DNA of 5,219 nucleotides, from positions 1-5,219 of the forward strand of contig JAEWLD010000120.1 of NCBI GenBank assembly GCA_023393485.1, read 5' to 3'. This DNA comes from Bacteroidota bacterium. Its GTDB lineage: Bacteria; Bacteroidota; Bacteroidia; Flavobacteriales; Flavobacteriaceae. Each line of letters starts with the position of its first letter. The stretch's first letter is position 1. This document shows, in pieces, positions 1 through 5,219 of this stretch. Under the pieces are notes generated by a model that did no database searches, was not told the origin of the DNA, and was given only the letters and a program-made list of their open reading frames with translations. Position numbers and translations under genes: made by a program.

Positions 1-312
1 CGCTTCGGCCTCGCGGCGTCGTCTGCCGAGTTCGAGTGCCGCGACAATCGTGACGGCTTTGGCTTCACCGATGCCTTTGAAGGCCATCAGCTGATTGAGT
101 GACAATCGGCCGAGATTGTTGAGATTATTCCCAACACTCCCGAGAATTCGTTTGGCGAGCGAGACGGCGGTTTCATTGCGGCTGCCCGAAGTGATTAGAA
201 TCGCAATCAGTTCGGCATCGCTTAGGGTCAGTTTTCCTTTGCCGAGCAATTTTTCGCGCGGCCGGTCGTCGTCTGACCAGTGAGTAATCGGGAATGCGGT
301 AAGTTCGGACAT
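1..312 (-). CDS. radC: RadC family protein (UPF0758), N-terminal part, cut by window edge
   Basis: The minus strand from the ATG at 312-310 stays open to base 1, giving the first 104 residues of a RadC-type protein. Visible family signatures are the N-terminal WSDDDRPREKLL segment (residues 12-23), LSDAELIAILI (30-40), and a helix-hairpin-helix-like stretch around LMAFKGIGEAKA (75-86), followed by ELGRRRR (94-100). The C-terminal JAB/MPN metalloprotease-like domain, with its HxHP-type metal site, would lie beyond the left edge and cannot be checked. The molecular role of the family is unsettled: the E. coli radC102 repair phenotype was later assigned to recG, so a DNA repair role should not be assumed. 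The gene is divergent from the DUF1287 gene across 109 bases. No convincing promoter or Shine-Dalgarno was seen before its start. The start is well supported because the conserved motif begins about 12 residues in. Confidence 0.93.
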   Translation of the reverse strand, partial: MSELTAFPITHWSDDDRPREKLLGKGKLTLSDAELIAILITSGSRNETAVSLAKRILGSVGNNLNNLGRLSLNQLMAFKGIGEAKAVTIVAALELGRRRREAEA

Positions 313-421
313 TTGCCGAAATTATTGCAGCCTGCCAAAATTCGGTTGCGGATTTCCCGCAGCAATCGTTAACTACATAATTATTAGATGATTTTCCGCG
401 TTATGCCCTAAATCACGAAAT

Positions 422-1003
422 ATGTTGCGCAGCGGTTTAATCCTATTCCTGCTCCTGGCGATACCGGGAGAAAAAACTTTCGAAGAGCGACTGTCGGACG
501 CTGCTTTATCGTTGACCCTCGAAAATGTTGACTACGATCCGACGTATTTCAAAATCGCTTATCCAAACGGCGATGTCCCGAAGGACAAAGGCGTCTGCAC
601 TGACGTAGTCATCCGCGCCTACCGGAAACTCGGCATCGACCTCCAAAAACAGGTTCACCAGGACATGCTTTACAATTTCTCAAAATACCCGAATCACTGG
701 GGATTGAAAAAGCCCGACACCAACATCGATCATCGCCGCGTGCCGAACCTGCAGGTTTTTTTCACACGCGTCGGAACGAAATACGTTGTGACTGATAATC
801 CTTCGCATTACAAAACCGGCGACTTGGTGACATGGATGATTGGCGGAAAATTGCCACATATCGTGATTGTAACCGCTAAAAAGTCGGCTGATGGCAAAAG
901 AAATCTACTCGTCCACAATGCTGGCTCAGGTCAGGTGTTGGAAGATTTCCTGTTTTCTTACCCGATTACAGGACATTATCGGTATGCGCCTGTAAACCGT
1001 TAA
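422..1003 (+). CDS. Exported DUF1287 family protein, predicted NlpC/P60-like (papain-fold) enzyme
   Basis: A 193-residue protein. Residues 1-16 are hydrophobic after one Arg (MLRSGLILFLLLAIPG) and look like a short signal peptide, so it probably acts in the periplasm. The rest carries the hallmarks of DUF1287 (COG3738): YDPTYFKIAYPNGDVP (38-53), GVCTDVVIRAYR (57-68) with a candidate nucleophile Cys59, NIDHRRVPNL (101-110), GDLVTW (133-138), PHIVIV (145-150) with candidate His146, VHNAGSG (164-170), and a closing ITGHYRY (182-188). The ordered Cys, His and His/Asn arrangement resembles circularly simple papain/NlpC-P60 hydrolases, which often cut peptidoglycan peptides. No substrate is established for this family that I can state with certainty. 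The start gives a plausible signal peptide, and there is no Shine-Dalgarno, as is usual in Bacteroidota. Family assignment is strong; catalytic activity is inferred from motifs only. Confidence 0.9.
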   Translation: MLRSGLILFLLLAIPGEKTFEERLSDAALSLTLENVDYDPTYFKIAYPNGDVPKDKGVCTDVVIRAYRKLGIDLQKQVHQDMLYNFSKYPNHWGLKKPDTNIDHRRVPNLQVFFTRVGTKYVVTDNPSHYKTGDLVTWMIGGKLPHIVIVTAKKSADGKRNLLVHNAGSGQVLEDFLFSYPITGHYRYAPVNR

Positions 1004-1043
1004 TTTTCATTGCAATTTTAACTTTTTCGGCGTCGCTTTTTGC

Positions 1044-1051
1044 TACATTTG
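1044..1051 (+). promoter_or_regulatory. Bacteroidota -7 promoter element TACATTTG for the delta-60 protein gene
   Basis: TACATTTG matches the Bacteroidota primary sigma factor -7 consensus TAnnTTTG exactly and lies 19 bases before the ATG at 1071. No clear TTG -33 element is found at the usual 17-23 base spacing; only a T-run (about 1023-1027) is there. Transcription would start near 1055, giving a leader of about 16 bases. This implies that the delta-60 gene can be transcribed independently of the DUF1287 gene 67 bases upstream. Confidence 0.6.
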
Positions 1052-1070
1052 CAGCCCCAAATCTAACGTA

Positions 1071-2549
1071 ATGAAAATTTTTACCCTACTTTTTACCCTC
1101 GCGGGTATCATTCTCCATGCCCAGCAACCTGGCGATCTTGACCTCACTTTTGGCGATCAGGGATTCACCCACACCACGGAAACCAACATGGGTTTCGCAC
1201 GCGCAATGGCCATCCAACCCGATGATAAAATTGTGGTCGCCGGCGGCACGGGCAATTTTGGCGTGATGCGGTTTTTGGCCGATGGCGGAATTGACCAGTC
1301 GTTCGGCGTCAATGCCGGCCTTACCCAAATTGACCTCGGCACAGACCACTATGTATACGCAACGCTTGTCCAGCCCGACGGCAAAATCCTGGTTGCCGGC
1401 TATGCCAATGATGGCATGAACCAAAAAGATTTCGCGATCATCCGTTTGACCACCGACGGCTGGCTTGATGAGGATTTCAGCGACGACGGCATGCTGATTT
1501 TTTCCTTCGGGTCGCAGGAAGACGAATGCCGCGCGATTGAATTGCAGCCGGATGGCAAAATCGTTTTGACCGGCTACGCGTTTTCGGGCATGAACAAAGA
1601 CTTGGCATTGGCAAGGCTAAACCCCGACGGCTCGTTTGACACGACTTTCAGCACCGACGGCAAACTCACGCTTGATTTACTTGGGGCCGACGACATTCCA
1701 ACGTGCATCGCTGTCCAGCCCGACGGGAAAATCGTCGTTGGCGGATATTTTTACAATACCAGTTCCTTGTATTGCACTTATGGCGCGGTCCGATTCAAGG
1801 CCAGTGGCGACATTGACAATTCATTCGGGAATAACGGAATCGTCACAATCGACATCAGTTCTCACAATGACATGGCGCAGGACATCCCCATCCAGTCAGA
1901 CGGAAAAATCGTACTTGCCGGTCAAAGCGACGGCACAAATGTAGATTACTCGGCGGTCAGGCTGTTGCCAAACGGCGCACTCGACACGACTTTCAACACC
2001 GACGGCAAATTCACCACGCCCATTGGCAGCGGCAGCGATTACGGCCGGAGTGTCGCGGTCCAGAACGACGGGAAAATCCTGATTGGCGGCTCGGTACGGA
2101 TGGGTTCATTTGAAGACGTCGGCATCGTCAGGCTTACTCCTGATGGCAATCTCGATACGACTTTCAGCACCGATGGGAAAATTAACACACCGGTTGTCAA
2201 TGGCATCTCGATTTTCAACATCGCCTTACAGTCAAACGGAAAAATAATAGCTGTTGGCGGAAGCGCCGGCTACAGGATGTTTGCCGCGCGTTACCTGACA
2301 ACGACTTCTGGCTTGGGAATTGAAACCCGGGATGCGGCCACATTTTCATTTTATCCGAATCCTGCTAAAAGCCATATCCAGTTCAGCAGCGAAGTGTCTG
2401 ACGTTTCAATTTATGACGCCAATGGCAGAACGGTTTTGCAGGATTACGCGGCCGAACATCTCGACATTTCAGGCTTGGCAAAAGGTTTCTATTTCATGCG
2501 CGCAACCATCGGGGGAAAAATCGCAGGCAAAAAGCTGGTCGTCGAATAA
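1071..2549 (+). CDS. Secreted delta-60 repeat (DUF5122) protein with T9SS type A sorting domain
   Basis: A 492-residue protein in three parts. Residues 1-18 (MKIFTLLFTLAGIILHAQ) form a Sec signal peptide. Residues 23 to about 410 hold seven copies of a 52-59 residue unit that combines LDxxFxxxG (starting at 23, 74, 132, 189, 248, 304, 361) with QxDGKIxxxG (starting at 49, 101, 159, 216, 275, 331, 387); this is the delta-60/DUF5122 repeat. Residues 425-492 form a T9SS C-terminal sorting domain: FSFYPNPAK at the start, then VSIYDANGRTV, LDISGLAKGFYFMR, and a final KKLVVE. The protein is therefore expected to cross the inner membrane by Sec and the outer membrane by T9SS, with the terminal domain removed during secretion or surface attachment. 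No enzymatic domain was recognised; a beta-propeller scaffold or binding role is likely but unproven. It has its own promoter upstream and ends flush with the convergent ligase gene. Confidence 0.93.
   Translation: MKIFTLLFTLAGIILHAQQPGDLDLTFGDQGFTHTTETNMGFARAMAIQPDDKIVVAGGTGNFGVMRFLADGGIDQSFGVNAGLTQIDLGTDHYVYATLVQPDGKILVAGYANDGMNQKDFAIIRLTTDGWLDEDFSDDGMLIFSFGSQEDECRAIELQPDGKIVLTGYAFSGMNKDLALARLNPDGSFDTTFSTDGKLTLDLLGADDIPTCIAVQPDGKIVVGGYFYNTSSLYCTYGAVRFKASGDIDNSFGNNGIVTIDISSHNDMAQDIPIQSDGKIVLAGQSDGTNVDYSAVRLLPNGALDTTFNTDGKFTTPIGSGSDYGRSVAVQNDGKILIGGSVRMGSFEDVGIVRLTPDGNLDTTFSTDGKINTPVVNGISIFNIALQSNGKIIAVGGSAGYRMFAARYLTTTSGLGIETRDAATFSFYPNPAKSHIQFSSEVSDVSIYDANGRTVLQDYAAEHLDISGLAKGFYFMRATIGGKIAGKKLVVE
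1137..2300 (+). repeat. Seven tandem delta-60 repeats within the coding sequence
   Basis: The repeat is mostly visible at protein level, with unit spacing of 52, 58, 57, 59, 56 and 56 residues between successive QxDGKI motifs. Units four, six and seven also share DNA similarity over the LDTTFSTDGK block (near 1635, 1980 and 2151; for example CGACTTTCA followed by CACCGA), which suggests relatively recent duplication or gene conversion. The first unit (QPDDKI) and the last (QSNGKI) are the most diverged. Confidence 0.85.
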
Positions 2550-3905
2550 TCAAGCCATCAAATCTTTTACACTGTCAAAATTAAGCCCGCCGTAATTGCC
2601 TGAGCTCATCAGCAACAACGCGCTGTTATCGAGATTTGCGCTGAAAAGGAAATTCTTGAAATCGTCGGGATTGGTGTAAATGATCAGGTCATTGCGCCTG
2701 AAGGCATCGGCAATCTGCTCATATGAAATATCGTCGAGCTTTTTTATTTTGACCGCGTCGGGTGAATAAAACACGACGGCAACATCGGCATTGTCAAGCG
2801 CACCTTCGTATTCTTTGAGGAATTTCGGGTTGAGGCTGCTATAAGTATGCAGTTCCAGGCACGCGATGAGTTTCCGATCCGGATATTGCTCGCGAACCGC
2901 TTTTGTGGTGGCGGCGACTTTGCTCGGCGAATGTGCAAAATCCTTGTAAGCGACCTTGCTTTTGCCTTCGGCGATTTTCTCAAGCCGTTTTGATGCGCCT
3001 TTGAAACTTGCGATCGCTTCGTAAAAATCGGCTTCATCGACGCCCATGTTCTGGCAAATCCATTTGGCGCCTGCAAGATTATTGAGGTTGTGCGCGCCAA
3101 AAACTTCAATCGGCATCGGGCCTTCGGGCGTTTCGAGCAATGTGATGCCATCGGTGACCGAATAGTTTGGCGTTGTGTAAGCGATTTTCCGGATTGGATT
3201 TGTAGCTGCTTCGGCTACGCGTTTTACCTCCGGATCGTCCTGGTTGTAGACCAGAATTCCGCCGTTGGTGATTTTTTCGATGAAGATTTCAAATTGTTCG
3301 ACATAGTTTTCATAGGTCGGAAAAACGTTGATATGATCCCAGGCAATACCCGAAATCAGGGCAATGTTCGGATGATATAAGTGAAATTTCGGGCGACGGT
3401 CCATCGGCGACGACAGGTATTCATCGCCTTCGAGTACGATAAAGTCATTTTCCTCGGTCAAATGCACCATTGTATCAAAACCTTCGAGCTGCGCGCCGAC
3501 CATATAATCGACTTTGATGTTGTGGTAATGCATCACGTGTAAAATCATCGATGTGATTGTTGTTTTACCATGCGATCCGCCAATGACAACGCGGGTTTTG
3601 TGCTTTGATTGCTCGTACAGGAATTCAGGGTACGAATAAATTTTCAGTCCCAGTTCCTGCGCCCTGACGAGTTCAGGATTGTCTTCGCGCGCGTGCATGC
3701 CGAGGATTACCGCCTGAATATCTGCAGTGATTTTTTCGGGAAACCAACCCATTTCCCGCGGCAAAAGACCATTCTTTTCGAGTCGTGATTTTGAAGGTTC
3801 AAAAATGGCATCGTCGCTTCCGGTCACTTGATAACCTTTGTGATGGAGGGCGAGAGCGAGGTTATGCATGGCAGCACCGCCGATTGCAATAAAATGGATA
3901 CGCAT
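2550..3905 (-). CDS. mpl: Mpl-type UDP-N-acetylmuramate:L-alanyl-gamma-D-glutamyl-meso-diaminopimelate ligase
   Basis: A 451-residue Mur ligase, close to the usual length of Mpl. By homology it joins the recovered tripeptide L-Ala-gamma-D-Glu-meso-DAP to UDP-MurNAc with ATP in the cytoplasm, feeding recycled wall peptide back to peptidoglycan synthesis. The N-terminal UDP-binding domain begins MRIHFIAIGGAAMHNLA (1-17). The central ATPase domain has the P-loop GGSHGKTT (109-116), LEGDEY (158-163), WDHIN (189-193) and GAHNLNN (270-276). The C-terminal domain has YKDFAHSPSK (320-329), LELHTYSSLN (350-359) and MSSGNYGG (433-440). The start at 3905 is chosen because the fold begins immediately and the ATG overlaps the upstream stop; a start at 3938 would add eleven residues that overlap the TPR gene and match no Mur fold. 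The C-terminal motifs differ from E. coli Mpl (DDFAHHPT, LEPRSN), so exact substrate preference is less certain than the family. Confidence 0.88.
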   Translation of the reverse strand: MRIHFIAIGGAAMHNLALALHHKGYQVTGSDDAIFEPSKSRLEKNGLLPREMGWFPEKITADIQAVILGMHAREDNPELVRAQELGLKIYSYPEFLYEQSKHKTRVVIGGSHGKTTITSMILHVMHYHNIKVDYMVGAQLEGFDTMVHLTEENDFIVLEGDEYLSSPMDRRPKFHLYHPNIALISGIAWDHINVFPTYENYVEQFEIFIEKITNGGILVYNQDDPEVKRVAEAATNPIRKIAYTTPNYSVTDGITLLETPEGPMPIEVFGAHNLNNLAGAKWICQNMGVDEADFYEAIASFKGASKRLEKIAEGKSKVAYKDFAHSPSKVAATTKAVREQYPDRKLIACLELHTYSSLNPKFLKEYEGALDNADVAVVFYSPDAVKIKKLDDISYEQIADAFRRNDLIIYTNPDDFKNFLFSANLDNSALLLMSSGNYGGLNFDSVKDLMA

Positions 3906-3907
3906 CA
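3903..3907 (-). promoter_or_regulatory. One-base stop/start overlap (TGATG) coupling the TPR gene to mpl
   Basis: Read on the minus strand, the TPR stop TGA (3907-3905) and the mpl start ATG (3905-3903) share one A. This arrangement usually means translational coupling by terminating ribosomes, and it shows that the two genes form one transcript. No Shine-Dalgarno is evident upstream, which fits re-initiation. The overlap is the main reason for preferring this mpl start. Confidence 0.75.
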
Positions 3908-4603
3908 GGATTTGTTTTTTTGGTTGAATTCGGCCCATGTGGCGCGGGCTTTTTCGGGTTGATTCATTTTGTTTTTGTAAAGGTCGGCGAGTTTTTGGTA
4001 AGTCGTTCGCGACCCGCCGGTATCAACAGCCAGTTTGTAATATTTTTCGGCCGCTGCGTACCTATCGAAATATTCGGCGATGCGGCCTTTGGCAAGATAG
4101 CCGTCAACCGGCGAAATGGCTAAAAGCTGCGCCGCGTATTCCTGGGCTTTGCTTTCACTTCCGCCGACGATTCCTGGCAATTGCAAATACAACTCGACCA
4201 GCGCCCAGCGGGCTTCGATGTGCTTCGGGTTCAATGCAATAGCCGTTTCAAAAGATTTTTTGATGTCGGAAATCATGCCTAACGCCTTAAACTTATTCGA
4301 CTCTTTGGCATGCATGCCAAGCACGCCGCCGTATTTGTAATGGTAATTGGCTTCCGAAGGGCGAAGTTTGATTAGCCTGCCATAGTATTCCATTGCCTGC
4401 TGCCAATGCTGCTGATGGCCTTGGATGTCACCGAGGTATTCAATTGCGGCCGGATGATTCGGGTGCGCAGCAAGGTATTTCTCAAACATGATTTGCGCGT
4501 CGGTATAATTTCCCTGCCTGAATAATTTCTCCGCTACTGAAAAGTCGGCTTGTGCCAACGATGCTGACGCGTAGAAAACCAATAGAAACAACCAATGTTT
4601 CAT
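3905..4603 (-). CDS. Exported tetratricopeptide repeat (TPR) protein
   Basis: A 232-residue protein with an N-terminal signal peptide (MKHWLFLLVFYASASLAQA, likely cut after residue 17 or 19), so it is periplasmic. No lipobox Cys is present. The mature part is helical TPR repeats: about 20-53 (AEKLFRQGNYTDAQIMFEKYL), 54-87 (YLGDIQGHQQHWQQAMEYYGRLIKLRP), a diverged unit with an insertion at about 88-131 (KSFETAIALNPKH), 132-165 including LPGIVGGS (142-149), 168-197 (RIAEYFDRYAAAEKYYKLAV) and 201-230. TPR proteins act as protein-protein adaptors; no partner can be read from the sequence. It is the first gene of a two-gene operon and overlaps mpl by one base, which suggests an envelope or peptidoglycan-related role, but this is inference. 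A TACATTTG promoter lies 17 bases upstream of its start. Confidence 0.9.
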   Translation of the reverse strand: MKHWLFLLVFYASASLAQADFSVAEKLFRQGNYTDAQIMFEKYLAAHPNHPAAIEYLGDIQGHQQHWQQAMEYYGRLIKLRPSEANYHYKYGGVLGMHAKESNKFKALGMISDIKKSFETAIALNPKHIEARWALVELYLQLPGIVGGSESKAQEYAAQLLAISPVDGYLAKGRIAEYFDRYAAAEKYYKLAVDTGGSRTTYQKLADLYKNKMNQPEKARATWAEFNQKNKS

Positions 4604-4619
4604 CTAAAAAATTTGAAAC

Positions 4620-4627
4620 CAAATGTA
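4620..4627 (-). promoter_or_regulatory. Bacteroidota -7 promoter element TACATTTG for the TPR-mpl operon
   Basis: On the minus strand, 4627-4620 reads TACATTTG, an exact match to TAnnTTTG and identical to the element before the delta-60 gene. It lies 16 bases upstream of the TPR start codon. A TTC near 4648-4646, 18 bases away, is the nearest -33 candidate to the expected TTG, so the upstream box is weak. The leader would be about 12 bases. Confidence 0.6.
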
Positions 4628-4698
4628 CTAAAATTACTGGTATGCGAATACGGTTTCTGGAAATCCCAAAATTTGATGCCAACAAAAACATATTAACA

Positions 4699-4725
4699 AT
4701 TTTGGGAGCATTTTTCCTGCAAAAT
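4699..4725. repeat. Inverted repeat in the divergent spacer
   Basis: ATTTTG (4699-4704) is the exact reverse complement of CAAAAT (4720-4725). Inside it GGA (4705-4707) can pair with TCC (4715-4717), giving a nine-pair stem with a two-base bulge and a seven-base loop. It is flanked by two copies of TATTAACAA at 4691-4699 and 4730-4738. It sits between the divergent TPR and glycine-rich genes and overlaps the weak plus-strand promoter candidate, so an operator role is possible. Short AT-rich inverted repeats can also arise by chance. Confidence 0.35.
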
Positions 4726-4732
4726 AGGTTAT
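4701..4732 (+). promoter_or_regulatory. Weak candidate promoter for the glycine-rich protein gene
   Basis: TTTG at 4701-4704 fits a Bacteroidota -33 element. Twenty bases later TAGGTTAT (4725-4732) matches the TAnnTTTG -7 box at four of its six fixed positions. Spacing is right but the -7 box is imperfect. The implied leader to the ATG at 4855 is over 110 bases. A poorer alternative is TTTG at 4774-4777 with TATTTG at 4794-4799. The rest of the 251-base spacer (4604-4854) shows no recognisable RNA gene or terminator. Confidence 0.3.
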
Positions 4733-4854
4733 TAACAAGGCATTAAATAGCGATGGATGCCGTTCATCGATGTTTTGTTTCGTTTAACAGTTTTATTTGC
4801 CAGCAATGTCAAATGTCCGCTCCTTTACCTGTTAAATGTCTAAATCCCAACATC

Positions 4855-5219
4855 ATGCATGCTCAATACGCTTCCCCAAGTCGAGCTTTGCCCCTTTTAT
4901 TTTTCCTATTATTAGGTTTTTATTCTCATAGCCAGTCCACGGCGTTTACCTCGTCGGGCTCATGGACTTGTCCTCAAGGTGTCACAACAATTCAAGTTGA
5001 AGCCTATGGCGGCGGCGGTGGCGGTGGCTACGGCGGCACTGCCAATAAAAATGGCGGTGGCGGCGGCGGCGGTGGCGGCTATTCAAAACTGACCGGAGTC
5101 GCCGTAATTCCCGGAACAACATATACAATCACAGTAGGCGCAGGCGGTACGGCAGGCGCGTCGTCAAATGGCGGTAACGGCGGCACATCAACAGCGACCT
5201 TCGGCGCTTCCTCTATTAA
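4855..5219 (+). CDS. Exported glycine-rich repeat protein, 3' end beyond window
   Basis: The frame from ATG 4855 stays open through 121 codons to the window end; the final TAA-looking bases (5217-5219) are out of frame. Residues 1-27 form a signal peptide: an n-region with Arg10, a hydrophobic core LPLLFFLLLGFY (12-23), and a likely cut after SHS or SQ. The mature protein begins with an FTSSGSWTCPQGVTTIQVEAYGG-like strand segment, then a run of seven Gly (52-58), a run of nine Gly (67-75), YSKLTGVAVIPGTTYTITVG (76-95) and more GG-rich turns. This matches the glycine-rich domain seen at the N-terminus of large secreted Bacteroidota proteins, often followed by adhesin repeats and a T9SS sorting domain; neither can be seen here. 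In-frame ATGs at 4813 and 4753 are possible starts, but they would place 14 or 34 extra residues before the signal peptide. Function is unknown; a surface or adhesive role is a guess. Confidence 0.82.
   Translation, partial: MHAQYASPSRALPLLFFLLLGFYSHSQSTAFTSSGSWTCPQGVTTIQVEAYGGGGGGGYGGTANKNGGGGGGGGGYSKLTGVAVIPGTTYTITVGAGGTAGASSNGGNGGTSTATFGASSI

Noticed and set aside
95..283. Plus-strand open frame of 62 codons inside the radC region
   Set aside because: It lies antisense to a well-supported RadC coding frame and has no recognisable domain or promoter.
317..324. Minus-strand TAATTTCG resembling a -7 promoter box for radC
   Set aside because: It has one mismatch, no -33 element at proper spacing, and would start transcription right at the ATG.
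347..361. Short palindrome TGCGG-ATTTC-CCGCA between radC and the DUF1287 gene
   Set aside because: The stem is only five pairs with no T-run, and both genes start here rather than end, so a terminator makes no sense. An operator is possible but unsupported.
3090..3380. Plus-strand open frame of 96 codons within mpl
   Set aside because: It is the complement of conserved Mur ligase sequence; its composition mirrors that gene and no domain is recognised.
4552..4746. Plus-strand open frame of 64 codons overlapping the TPR start and its promoter
   Set aside because: The protein is a basic, low-information sequence with no signal peptide or family motif, and it runs through the promoter of the TPR operon.
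5008..5079. GGC/GGT-rich tract as a CRISPR-like or tandem DNA repeat
   Set aside because: It is in frame and encodes poly-glycine of a known secreted-domain type. There is no spacer-repeat architecture.

Overview
The window looks like ordinary chromosomal sequence from a member of the Bacteroidota, most likely a flavobacterium-like organism. Three things point there. A secreted protein ends in a type IX secretion (T9SS) C-terminal sorting domain. Two genes are preceded by the TAnnTTTG -7 element typical of this phylum. The starts lack Shine-Dalgarno sequences. Base composition looks moderate, higher than in the most AT-rich flavobacteria, so I do not name a genus.

Layout. Bases 1-312 (minus) hold the first 104 codons of a RadC/UPF0758 family gene that runs off the left edge. 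After a 109-base divergent spacer, 422-1003 (plus) encodes an exported DUF1287 protein with a papain-like/NlpC-P60-type Cys-His signature. A promoter at about 1044 leads into 1071-2549 (plus), a secreted 492-residue protein with seven delta-60 (DUF5122) repeats, probably a seven-bladed beta-propeller, and a T9SS type A sorting domain. Its stop codon directly abuts the stop of a convergent two-gene minus-strand operon. That operon reads from a TACATTTG promoter at 4627-4620 into an exported TPR protein (4603-3905), then through a one-base TGATG overlap into an Mpl-type muropeptide ligase (3905-2550). A 251-base divergent spacer (4604-4854) follows. The window ends inside a plus-strand gene (from about 4855) for an exported glycine-rich protein whose reading frame is still open at the last base.

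How the genes fit together. Mpl reattaches recovered murein tripeptide to UDP-MurNAc in peptidoglycan recycling. The DUF1287 protein may act on the cell wall in the periplasm, but that link is inference. The delta-60 and glycine-rich proteins are surface or secreted products. RadC appears to be an unrelated neighbour.

I found no mobile element, CRISPR array, RNA gene or clear novel system. The points most worth checking are the altered C-terminal motifs of the Mpl-type ligase, the sevenfold propeller, the zero-gap convergent gene end, and the structured divergent spacer before the glycine-rich gene.
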